From Lasiodiplodia sp. COLG20 (Eukaryota > Ascomycota > Dothideomycetes > Botryosphaeriales > Botryosphaeriaceae): DNA of 64,000 nt. The stretch spans positions 3,224,001-3,288,000 of the forward strand of contig VNWV01000002.1 in NCBI GenBank assembly GCA_009801085.1. The letters run 5' to 3'. Positions 1 through 10,558 of this stretch are shown piece by piece. Each line of letters begins with the position of its first letter. The stretch's first letter is position 1. The position numbers and the translations under genes are program-made. Under the pieces are notes generated by a model. It was given only the letters and a program-made list of their open reading frames with translations. It ran no database searches and was not told the origin of the DNA.

Positions 1-204
1 TCCACCCGACTAAAAGTAGCTATAGCTGGGCAAAGAGCCGAAAAACCCACACTCCTAACGCGCGCCGGCCTTCGGAACTTTCCAACCCGATCACCGGTGG
101 TTGCCAAAAAGGGTAAGAGGGGGGAAGTAGCGTGTGACCGTTGCGCCATCGCTCTTGACTGGTTTTTCTTGTACGGAGGAAAAGAAAAGCTTGGGGAAGC
201 TTTT

Positions 205-505
205 GCGGGGAACAAACAGAACGCCACCCGAGGGGGGCTATCACACAACGCGGTGACGTGACGTCGGCCGGCCAGCTAGGCTGTGGCTCCGCTTTCCTCA
301 ACTGACGAGTGGGTTGCACAGGTCTCCGCGAGCCCAGGTGACGCCGTGTTTTTGGCAAGGTGGGAAAGAGGGGTATTGCACACAGCAGCTACCCGCCATG
401 GGCTCTGAGAGCTGTAGCTATAAAGAGGGGCTTTTCGGTGTACTTTTGAACCTCAGGCTGCAGAGAGACAACGGCTGTCGACTTCGGTCACTCAATTAAC
501 ACACA
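205..505 (+). promoter_or_regulatory. Promoter and leader of the GH3 beta-glucosidase
   Basis: A canonical TATAAA lies at 419-424, about 82 bp before the chosen ATG at 506, and is the clearest TATA box seen in the window. A GCGGGG at 205-210 fits the SYGGRG consensus of the fungal carbon-catabolite repressor CreA/Cre1. Repression by glucose would suit a beta-glucosidase, but one short match is weak evidence. Bases 1-204 show nothing else recognisable. Confidence 0.5.
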
Positions 506-3278
506 ATGGCCGCGCTTTCACGTCTCCCGCTCGTCACGCTACTCGCTCTCGCTCTATTGCTCCCGGCGCCGACGACAGGCCAGGATGTCCCAGCGTCTCC
601 TGAAACGATTGAGGAGCAGGAGCTCTTCTGGTCCTACAACCGCTCGCCTCCCGTCTACCCCAGCCGTGAGTCTCCACCTCCCAATTGCTCCTCCCCCACT
701 CCCCACATACAGCCCATAACTTACATGCCTTCTTCCGCAGCCGAGGCCACGGGCACAGGCGACTGGGCCTCGGCCTACGCTAAAGCGGCCGAGCTGGTCG
801 GGCAGATGACGAACGAAGAGAAACAGAACCTGACGTTCGGCTTCAGCACGACGGCGAGCGGCTGCAGCGGCGTGTCGGGTGCGGCGCCGCGCGTGGGTTT
901 TCCGGGCTTGTGCCTCAACGACGGCCCCGCGGGCGTGCGCGGCACAGAGCTCGTCAGCGGCTTCGCGTCGGGCATCTCCGTCGCCGCGTCGTGGAATAGG
1001 GACCTCGCGAAGGCGCGGGGCAGGGCGATTGGGAGGGAGTCGAAGGCTAAGGGAGGTGAGTAGTATGCTGGAAGACTGCAGTGATTGCAAAGGCTGACTG
1101 GTGCGTGGCAAGTGAATGTGTGGCTTGGTCCTGTCATGGGTCCATTGGGACGTACCGTGCTGGGTGGGCGTAACTGGGTGAGTGAGCTGGGTGTAGTTCC
1201 GCTTTGCTTGATGTGCTTTTACTTACACCGCCCAGGAAGGTTTCTCGGTCGATCCGTATCTCTGCGGTGTACTGAACGCCGACACTGTCCTTGGCGTCCA
1301 GGAGAACGTGGCCGTCTCGGCCAAACACTTCATTGGCAACGAACAAGAAACGAACCGCAATCCTACAACGGCAACGGGGAATGCCTCGGTGTCTTCGAAC
1401 ATCGATGACAGGACAATGCACGAGCTATACCTCTGGCCCTTCCAAGATGTCGTCAAGGCAGGCGCAGGTATGCATCCATCCCCGTATCAACGCTATAGTG
1501 CGATACACTGAGATATCTAATAGGAACGATCATGTGCTCCTACCAAAGAGTCAACAATTCATATGGGTGTACGCAATGGCTATCTTCTGAGGAGATACAC
1601 TTCACTGACTGCCCTGCAGGTCAAAACAGCAAGACTCTCAATGGCCTCCTGAAAGATGAATTGGGCTTCCAAGGCTTTGTCGTAAGCGACTGGGGTGCAC
1701 AGCACACCGGAATCGCAAGCGCCGACGCTGGCTTGGACATGGCCATGCCGAACTCGGTATACTGGGATGGAAACCTTACCACTGCTGTTGATAACGGAAC
1801 CTTGGCCCAGTCCAGGCTCGATGACATGGCTAAACGGTAAGTCCACAAGCTACCAGAAGGTCTTTGCCGATATTCTGACTAGCGAGGGCAGTATCGTTGC
1901 TACGTGGTATAAGCTTGCTCACTTCGAGCCGGGCACTGGCGTGCCATACGACCTGACATCTCCACACGACGACCAGAAGGTCAGCGCTTTGTCATCAGAC
2001 AACAGGGATACCATCTACCAAGGTGCTGTTGAAGGCCACGTTCTGGTCAAGAACACCAACAACGCCCTCCCCCTGAAGTCTCCCCAGATCGTGTCCATGT
2101 TCGGCTACGACGCCCCCGCACCAGCGTCCCAGAACCCAGAAACCGGCTTCAGCAGGTGGGTGCTGGGTTTCAACAGCCTCAACATCTCAAGCGACGACAT
2201 CGGAACCTTCTTCTCGGGAGGCCTCTCGGACGACGACATCCCCCAAGCGGCCTACGGCGGCACGCTGATCAGCGGCGGCGGCAGCGGAGCAGCGACGCCG
2301 CCGTACCTCAGCTCCCCCTTCGACGCCTTCTCCCAGCGCGCACAGCAAGACAACACGCAGCTATTCTGGGACTTCAGCTCGGCCAACCCCAGCATCGACG
2401 CCGGCTCGGACGCGTGCATCGTCCTCATCAACGCCTTCGCCACCGAGGGCTTCGACCGCACGCGCCTCACAGACGCCTATTCCGACACGCTCATCACCAA
2501 CGTCGCCGCCAACTGCACCAACACCATCGTCGTCATCCACAACGCCGGCATCCGCCTCGTCGACGCGTGGATCGAGCACCCCAACATCACCGCCGTCATC
2601 TACGCGCACCTGCCAGGCCAAGACAGCGGCCGCGCCCTCGCCGCCCTCGTCTACGGCGACGCCGTTCCCTCGGGCAAGCTGCACTACACCGTCGCCAAGA
2701 CCGAAGCCGACTACGGCGCCCTCCTCGCGCCCGTCCGCGCCGACGCCTCGTCGAATTACTACACGCAGGCCGACTTCACCGAGGGGCTCTACCTCGACTA
2801 CCGCTTCTTCGAGAAGGAAGGCATCGCGCCGCGCTTCCCCTTCGGCTTCGGCCTCTCGTACACGTCCTTCGAGTACGGCAACCTCTCCGCCGCCCTCACT
2901 TCCACCTCTTCGCCCCCTGAGGCGGCCCCAGAAGGTGCGATCGTCGAAGGCGGCCTCGAGAGCCTGTGGGAGACGCTGGCGACCGTCACTGCGACGGTGA
3001 CGAATACCGGCGCGGACTACGCGGCGGCTGAGGTCGTCCAGCTGTACCTGGGCATCCCGCACGACGCCGATACGCCGGCTAAGCAGCTTCGCGGGTTCGC
3101 GAAGGTGCCGCTGGAGCCGGGGGAGAGTGGGGAGGTGGCGTTCGCGTTGACTAGGCGCGATCTGAGTGTGTGGGATGTCGCGAGCCAGGGGTGGGTGTTG
3201 CCGCGGGGCGAGTTCAAGGTGTATGTTGCGGCGAGCGTTGAGGATGTGAGGTTGACGGGGAGCTTTGTCGTCAGCTGA
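506..3278 (+). CDS. Secreted GH3 beta-glucosidase
   Basis: Exons: 506-665, 741-1055, 1113-1177, 1236-1467, 1524-1568, 1620-1836, 1892-3278, giving 806 codons. The N-terminus is a hydrophobic signal peptide (about residues 1-25, ending near PTTGQ). The GH3 N-terminal barrel follows, with family motifs [10 protein letters not shown] and GGRNW in the 65-nt third exon, KHFIGNEQE, and [12 protein letters not shown], whose Asp (about residue 296) is the expected nucleophile. The middle C-terminal barrel and a fibronectin III-like domain (near [12 protein letters not shown]) complete the usual three-domain GH3 layout. The enzyme should release glucose from cellobiose or other beta-glucosides outside the cell. 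Many NxS/T sites are present. Introns 1 (75 nt) and 5 (51 nt) are multiples of three without in-frame stops, so simple ORF reading runs through them. Third base positions in the last exon are strongly GC-biased. Confidence 0.93.
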
Positions 3279-5482
3279 ATAGTTTTTGCTGGGTTTGCGG
3301 GCTGATCGCTGCGCATGCGGAAGTGTTGAGAGGGCACGGGTAATGGGTTGTGGGATGAGGTAATGCGACGCTGCTGATATGGCGGGGTTTCTATAAAAGT
3401 ATTTATGCTACTCAAGATTTTCGCCAGTGACGGAGACCACATTTGCAACCCTACTGTGGGGAACAAACGAAGAAATCCCGAACTCTCCGGGTCTTCTTCC
3501 CAGATATTGAAATCCAACGACCTTCCAATTTACGTGAACTTGTCCCTCTGAATTCACCTCTACTTTAAAACGATATGTTGCTGAACAGCTCTCCAACTTG
3601 TTGCTGCCCCTCATCACCAACTCGTCTATGACGGAACTCACCAATATTCAGTGCTCTGGATGTGTGTCTATAGCTACCTTAGAAACACCCCACTTCCACG
3701 CTAGCAGCCATTAAGAAGACCACGGGAGTTCGAGGAACGATATTGTTTGGAAGGCACCCACCAAAGAGTGGGCCCTTTCGTGTCGTCTCTTAGGCACTAA
3801 TGCAACTGTCTTGTTGGAGAGAAGAAAACCAATGCGCAACCATAGGTCTTTTTATAGCGTTCGGGAGCAGGCACGAGTGCGGTTTGGAATTGAGCTTCCA
3901 CATGACACAAGTGTGCCGATGTGGGAGCAGTGTCGTGTGATCCAGTTCCTTTCCACGTACTTACGGCGGCAGGATGCACGTAGTCCATTGTATACCCTGT
4001 GCTTTGCATCGTTGCCGTGATGTTGGGAACCAAGTGACGGCCAACCATCATCCAGAGCATGTGGGCCCAGCGTCCAAACTGTCGAGTTCCAGTGCTTGGT
4101 GGTATAAAAGAGCAGCTTCATTCTCACGATTTAGAGCCACTCGTTGTGCAGTTATTGGGGACACCCCAGAGTTTCCAAAGCAGTGCACTGTGGGTGGAGG
4201 GGGTTTTGTTTACAAGATCATCAAAGCCACTTGGCCCTGGGCTTGCGTTACTTCTGACGATGTCACCACCATCGGATGCGGCCCATCACTTAGCCATCCT
4301 ATTCTTCCTAAGCATTAATCAAAAATTCAGTTCTCCACCACCATCCAATGATGCTGCTGTCCATAACTCTCGCCTTATCTTCTCCAGCTCCTGGGCAAAA
4401 ATCGAAACGCGGGAGATATACTAAGCAGCGCCAGCACAAGCCTCCCGAACAGTTTCATTGACATTGTCTATCGGCACAGACAAGCCAGTATAGGCTGTGT
4501 TTTCTAAAGTCACGACTGTGCCATGCTGATTTGAAGCTAAGAATAGTCGAACTCAAGGACATTTATATAGCCCAGCCAGAGGGGGATCACGCTTCGTGCA
4601 CGAGGCATACAGCCGTTCGGCATCCAGCCACGTGCAATTAACCCCCGCACACCAAGCATGTGCCCCGCCCGATCAGTCTCACGAGCACGACCTCCACGTG
4701 CTCGTGTAACCCATCATCATCATCCGTCAAGGACCCGTTACTCGCGGTCGAATATATGTATTCCACGAGCCAGCACCCCCATCATTAGCCCGGCCGAGTT
4801 CAGTAAAGAGTGGGGAGTTGACGCAGACGCCCTCCCTGCTTAAGCCGTGACTCGGCCGCCACACGCGCGAGGGTGGGATACGGCTGGGTGGGTGTAACGG
4901 GGAAAAAACAGGCGGCCCTCGAAGAGCTTTTTTCTGTGCTAAAGGCATAGCGTTTTGTCTGTCCTAGAGGGAGAAGGAAGGAGGGGGACGCTGCAGCCAA
5001 ACAAAAGCTGGCATGAATTTCTGTTCGCTCATCTTCTGGGTACTTAAAGCTATCTACCACCTAGATGTAAATGTGAAATTAACAATGATACATCTCATTC
5101 GGACAACAACTCTACTACCCACCACGTACGTCGTTCATATCTCGTCTCCTTGCCTATGAGTGAAGAGCCTCTTCCAAACAAAATTACATCTGGTTAGTTC
5201 TTACAAAGGACGAATCACGAGCACAGGAACGTGAGATTGCGGTAGATGCCCAACAGGGTTGATTTATACAAGAAGAGGTCCACTCGTCTACGATATATAG
5301 AAATCTCCTTCTCATACAAAGCAGCAGCAGCGGCAGGTTTGCAAACGCGAAGGTGTCTCCAAACTTACCCAACGCCTCGCCCCAACCCATGCATTTTCCA
5401 TTCATACCTCATACACACGTTCCCGGACTCTAACGCGAACCGTCTTTCTTGCTCTCGTGACATTACAAGCACCCCCGGGCGT
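3279..5482. other. Intergenic region between GH3 and CAP genes
   Basis: This 2.2-kb stretch lies between two genes that point towards each other, so it should hold both 3' UTRs. Short open frames occur on both strands but none has a recognisable motif, splice structure or biased composition. I see no RNA gene or mobile element. Confidence 0.5.
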
Positions 5483-7311
5483 CTAACCGGCGTGCTCCAC
5501 AATCTCGCTGACCAACTTGCCATCCTTGATGTAAGTCTTGAACTGCTCGGGCACAGGGTGCTCCGTGTAGTCGTCATCCTCACTCGCAGGCGGGAGGTTG
5601 ATGTTAATGCTGGAGCACTTGCTGCTGATGATTTCGGTGCCTAAGCTCTCCGGGCCAAGGTAAATGGATGCGCTATCAACCTGGTCGAGAAGGATGGTGG
5701 GCAAAGTGCCCATCACCTGCAGCGCGAAGTTGGGACATTTGATGACATCAATTGAGGAGACAAGCGAGTCCAGAACGATTGAGGCACGAGGGCTGTTATC
5801 GATGGAGATAGCGTTGGCCTTGCCCTTGATCTGGATCGTGGTCTTCTTGCACTTCGTGATGAGGATGGACTGGACGATGGTGGCCTCAATCACCAACGGC
5901 TCGGGATGCTCCTCGTAGTTTTCCTGTAGTCATGGTGGTTAGAATAGCTGTCCGTACTCGCCTAGGCGTCGATCTTTAAAGGCTCGGAACATGACTCACG
6001 ATAATCCACTTGTTGCCATCAAGCTCCATCTTCGGCGGCTTCTTCGAACGCATACTTTCCGGCTTGGGCTTCTTACCCGGAGCGGGTGACTTGCCCCTGG
6101 AGCCAATGCTGTCCTTGCGGTCGGGCACAGTCGAGTTTGCGCGCAAGTTCGGGTTCTTGTGCGTCATCTGGCTGGGATCAACCTTTCGCAGACCAGAAGT
6201 GACTGACTCTCCCCTGTTAAGCTGCTCAAAGACGGCTCCCATGTCGGCGCCACCAGAACCCTTGCCAGCTGGGGCCGGGCCCGGCGGAGGAGGAATGTTA
6301 TCGAACGTAGGAAGCGGCGGCGGAGGAGGAGGTGGGGGAGCACCACCAGCGGGCGGTGCGGGCGCTGCTGGAGCGCCATTGGTCCCTTCCGATTTGACCT
6401 GACGAATTGCTTCGGAGGCATCGATGCCACTCGCGTTCCACTGGACGCCCTTGGCGTGGTTGTTCTTAATGTAGAGAATAAGGGCCTTGAAGAGCGCATA
6501 GAAAGATTGGACCCATTCGACATGAGTGCGGTCCCTGGACGCTCGTTAGTCACTTATCCAGTGCCATACCAATCCGCTGCACGTACTTGTCCTTGTACTC
6601 CTTCAACACCTTGTTGCCGTACATCTGTGCACCACCGAAAAGCTCAGCGGCAACATCGCCAGGCTTCGAGTCCATGGTGACCCATCCGAGTACTCCAACA
6701 CCATCGCCGACCATGGTCAAGTGGTTCTTGACCTCCAGGTCCCTTGTAATTTGCTTGACCTGGTCGACTCGCTCAATCGCGCCCTGCAGGTCCTTCAGAA
6801 CCTCCAGGAAGACCGGAGAGGACATATCGGGCTTTTTCGCAAGCGTCGTGACCTGGAGGAACTGGCGCTGGGCGGCGAAGGCGTCGGAGAGCGCTGATGC
6901 CTGGAATCTGTCTCAGTCAAAGTCCATTGCCGTGGGTTTCGCAGCGCATACCTGCTCCGCGATAGGCCCGCCGAGCTGCGTGCTCAGGTTCACGAACTGC
7001 TTCAGTTCATTTTCCAGGAGCGCGTCGAAAGCTTCAAGCATGGGAGGGACGTCGGCCTTGGAGGGCGCGGGCGGCGCGCCAGGAGCTGCGGGCGGCGCAG
7101 AAGCTCTGGCGGGAGCTTGGGCAGCGGCAATACTCTGCGCGCCGGGGGCGGCATCGAGGGCGGAGGGCTTCTCGAAAGTGGACGAGGCAATGTCCTCCAA
7201 TCGGGAGGTGGCGGCCTCAAGCCTAAGGGCGAGCTTTGTCAGCGCGTCGTCGGGGACTTGAACGGGCGACGAGAGGCGGTAGAGCAGCGGGTCTTTGTCG
7301 TGCTGAGCCAT
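5483..7311 (-). CDS. Adenylyl cyclase-associated protein (CAP/Srv2), actin regulator
   Basis: Exons on the minus strand: 7311-6952, 6900-6587, 6534-6000, 5923-5483, giving 549 residues. The N-terminal part has the CAP adenylyl-cyclase-binding coiled coil (residues 1-50) and the helical folded domain (motifs VTMDSKPGDVAAELFGGAQ and HVEWVQSFYALFKAL). A proline-rich stretch with a run of prolines follows (about residues 290-310; profilin/SH3-type binding). The C-terminal beta-helix CARP domain (ITKCKKTTIQIKGKANAISID ... SSININLP) binds G-actin. CAP recycles cofilin-bound actin and in yeast couples Ras to adenylyl cyclase. The second intron (6535-6586) has GTACGT, TGACTAAC and CAG signals; reading through it meets a stop, which confirms that it is an intron. 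The gene is divergent from the Mak32-like gene. Confidence 0.95.
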
Positions 7312-7983
7312 GTTGGAGTGTAGAGTTACCGTTTGATCAGGGTGGTCAGATTATGCATGTTGTTCTGTGCCATGATGGGCAATGGCGGGGATCGCTACTG
7401 CTGCAGGTGCTAGCAAGGGCAGTTGGGAGGCGAGGCGAGGTAGGCGCTGATGCTGGAGCTTGCGGGCAGCAACTGGGAGCTCGCGGCGAGCGCGGGTCGG
7501 CGGGACTTGGGGGGTCGAGGGAGAGGGCGTGATGCCAGGCGCCGGCTGCAGGAGGTCTAGGCCGGTTCCGCGCGCGTCCAGGGTCTGGCTCCGAGACGCT
7601 GTTTTGAAGATTGGGATCAAAGAAGTCGGCGTGACACGTTGAACGAGTGTGAGGGAGCAGTGCGATCCGCGGTGAGGTGTCCGAGTCAGGCTGGGGTTGA
7701 GGCATCAGAGTGCGCCCAGCTTGGTCGCTCTCCTGGCCGCACGTTGCGCTGGGCCGTGCTGGGCCGCCAGGCCGCCTAGGGTGCATGGGGCCGGTGCTGT
7801 GCGACCAGTGGCCTGTGGCTTCGCCTGCTCCCGTTCCGCTGCAAGCAAGCTGCACAGAAACCCCCATCTATGCAGCAGTACGCCGCCTCGCCAGAAGATT
7901 ACGCCAGGGTGCTCCGAGAGCACACCTATACCGCAGTGCCCGGCCTCCCTTTGCACGTCCTCCTCGACGCCCTTTTGTACATC
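7312..7983. promoter_or_regulatory. Shared divergent promoter of CAP and the Mak32-like gene
   Basis: Two start codons face away from each other across 672 bp (558 bp if the kinase starts at 7870). No TATA box is evident. Long open frames here on both strands are GC-rich compositional ORFs without recognisable domains. Confidence 0.5.
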
Positions 7984-9487
7984 ATGGCCGACGACGAAGA
8001 TGTCACCATCGACTTTGTGTCGCTTGGCATGTTCATTCTGGGTACGATGCAACCGTTAAGCCCAAAACAGAAATTCTCGTCCAGAGCAGCTTCTGAGAGC
8101 GCCGTGTACAGACGACATCGAGTTCAAGCCGCCCAAACCCCCCGTTAAAGATGTCGTCGGCGGTGCCGGCGCCTACTCTGCCATCGGCGCTCGCATCATG
8201 TCTCCGCCGCCGCTTTCGCGCTCTGTCGGCTGGATTGTCGACTGCGGCTCCGATTTTCCTGACCAGGTCCGCGAGACGATCAAGCACTGGGACACCAGCT
8301 GTCTACTCAGAGAAACCCCTCACCGGCTGACCACCAGAGGCTGGAACGGCTACGGCGACAATGAACATCGAGGTAAGATCACAATTTTTCCTTCTCACCG
8401 CAACTTGCTGCCATTTCATCCTTCACGTGCTCCCTCTCCCACTTCTGGAGCTCGTGCGCCAAGAAGACCACAAGAAACAACGACCTCCACCATGCCAATT
8501 TTTCTTTCCCTTTCAATTTTTTCTGGCTTTGTTCTTTGATATCCAGAGTGTCTGGTTTTTCTTGGTGGTCGATGTCTCGCTCTATTTCCTTCACCTTATA
8601 CCCGTTCTTTCAGGCACCAGACCCTACAGTCTTAGCCTCTGCTCTTTAAAGCCGAAACGTTTCACACACCCCTTAGTTCCAGTCCACAGTTATTACGTCA
8701 CCATGCTTCTCATCGCCCTGACCTTTTTCATTCAGCTTTCAAATACATGACGGAGAAGATCCGCATCGACCATGACGCTCTCACACCGGAGCTGCTCCTT
8801 TCCAAATCTTACCATCTGATCTGCTCGCCGACGCGTTGCGTCGACCTGGTCACCAACATCCTCTTCAAGCGCAAATGCCTGGCCCCCGATCGGTGGGTCA
8901 ACCCGCCGCTCTTCATCTGGGAGCCCGTGCCTGATCTGTGCACGCCCGAGGATTTCGACGATTGCCTCCAGGCGCTGCGGTACGTCGATGTTGTGAGTCC
9001 AAACCACGGCGAGCTAGGTGCGTATTTTGGACGCAGTACCGTCACTCCCGAGGGGGATGTGGATAAAGACGCCGTGCAGGAATGCACAGAAAAATGGCTG
9101 GACTCAGGTGTGGGAGCAAAGGGAAACGGAGCGGTAGTGGTAAGGTGCGGGAAAGATGGCTGCTATGTCGCTTCGCGGGAGCAGAAGACTTGGTTTCCGG
9201 CTTTCCACACGTCTTCGGAAGCTGTCGTTGATCCTACTGGCGGCGGCAATGGCTTTCTAGGAGGGTTGGCCGTTGGTTTGGTGCGTGGAGGCAACACGCC
9301 GGGCGTGCAGAATGTCGAAGAGGCTGCCATCTGGGGTAGCATCGCTGCCAGTTACACAATCGAGCAGGTCGGTATGCCTGTTCTGGAGAAGGGAGATACC
9401 GAGAAAGGAGAGAGATGGAACGGTACTAGAGTAGAGGACAGACTGAGGGAATTCAAAGAAAGAATCGGACGACTGGAGAGTGACTGA
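7984..9487 (+). CDS. Mak32-like pfkB-family carbohydrate kinase homologue
   Basis: Exons 7984-8041, 8112-8372 and 8736-9487 give 356 residues. An in-frame ATG at 7870 would add 38 residues. I prefer 7984 because the conserved fold begins at once (DFVSLGMFILDDIEF). Family features are GGAGAYSAIGARI (substrate side), WEPVPDLCTPEDF, VSPNHGELGAYFG, and the C-terminal nucleotide loop DPTGGGNGFLGG at about residues 272-283. Canonical pfkB kinases have G-A-G-D there, with Asp as catalytic base; here it is G-G-G-N. As I recall, yeast Mak32, needed for maintaining the killer virus-like dsRNA, shares this change. Sugar kinase activity is therefore uncertain. The second intron (363 nt) is far longer than all others here, but the reading frame and pfkB alignment continue cleanly across it. 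Confidence 0.85.
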
Positions 9488-9770
9488 AGGTAAGGATTGC
9501 AGCCTTGGACGTAGGACCGGCTACTGTTCCAGGATCCTTTCTTTTACGAGAAATGCCATAGATACTAATAGACAATCGTTGATACCCATTTGTTTTGGTA
9601 TAACCGGATATCCGGAAAAGGCGCGCGGCTGCCACCTGCTATAACTGTTGAGCAAATGCATGTACCTTGCGATCAATGCTGGAGTTTGTAATATTTGCAG
9701 CCGTCACGTCGCCATTGTGTGAAGTTCGATCGAATTGTGCCCTGAAATCCTTAATTCTTTGTGCCCGCGT

Positions 9771-10179
9771 CTATGATTCCTGCGCCTGGTTGCGCTCGTG
9801 CTCAATGATCTGCTTGCTCCAGCTGCGATGCACGCGTCAGCGATTTGTTCGTGGGTACTCCGCAGCGAGGTGAACTGTACTTTCTGCTAGGGTAGAACCT
9901 GCCAGGCTCAGGGAACTTGGTCCGCTGCTCCCTCTGCGCACTGATGTACCAGAACATGCCGGTTATGCCAACGACAACACCGCCCATGACCGCTGTGTTC
10001 CCCTTCCAATTCTTCGGCTGCGAGTACCAGCCACCGGCCGGGGACCAGACGTGCTTGGGGTACCTGTGACAGGAAGAATTCCTTCAGCGTTTGTCCTGCT
10101 GCCGGATGGGATGCGCATTGCTGATTATACGAGGGATGCGATTGGGTGGCACATACGGAACCTTTCCACCTCCACCCAT
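9771..10179 (-). CDS. Small conserved single-helix membrane protein (probably mitochondrial)
   Basis: Three exons on the minus strand, 10179-10157, 10063-9881 and 9822-9771, give 85 residues. The product starts MGGGGKVPYPKHVWSPAGGW, has one membrane helix (GGVVVGITGMFWYIS), then REQRTKFPEPGRFYPSR, and ends SKQIIEHERNQAQES. I recognise this as a short protein conserved in filamentous ascomycetes. The size, single helix and charged C-terminus resemble small accessory subunits of inner-membrane respiratory complexes, but I cannot name the complex. The 23-nt first exon uses donor GTATGT and is easy to miss. The last intron is 58 nt. The gene converges on the Mak32-like gene and is divergent from mL44. 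Confidence 0.8.
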
Positions 10180-10558
10180 GGTGTGCAGTGAGATGTACGG
10201 TATGCGATTGGGGTCGGGGTGTGGTGGGCGAGCGTCTGGAGCTCTCTCGAGGGTGGTGTGCGGATGGGAGCTCGACCTTGGTGGGAGCGGGTAGGTCGAT
10301 GTGAGAGGCAGTCGCGGTCGGGTGTCGCGTAACAATACCTGCCCACATAAGCAGATCTCTTGGCGCTAAACTGTAAATCGCACATCGAAACATACGCTAG
10401 GCCGTGCACTTGCGTTCTGCCGCTCGTCGAAGTCGGGCGAGCTGTGTCTGAGGAAATTTTGGAGGACTACATTAATTGACCAGCAACCACGCCCACCCAT
10501 CGCGTCCGAGCGGTGCCCCATCCTTACCGCCGGCTTTTTCCTCCCTCGTCTGCCGTCC
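10180..10558. promoter_or_regulatory. Shared divergent promoter of the small membrane protein and mL44
   Basis: The start codons are 379 bp apart and face away from each other. mL44 is mitochondrial and the small protein may be, so a common regulator is plausible, but I identified no specific site. Confidence 0.4.

Noticed and set aside
1056..1235. A single 180-nt GH3 intron
   Set aside because: The middle (1113-1177) encodes the GH3 motif [10 protein letters not shown]...GGRNW in frame, so it is two introns around a 65-nt exon.
2156..3062. Arg-rich and antisense frames within the last GH3 exon
   Set aside because: High-GC third positions open the other frames. The true frame carries the GH3 barrel and FnIII-like domain.
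6535..6586. CAP reading frame ending at the TAA-region stop near 6550 (frameshift or truncated CAP)
   Set aside because: A 52-nt intron with GTACGT, TGACTAAC and CAG restores the conserved HVEWVQ segment, so the gene is intact.
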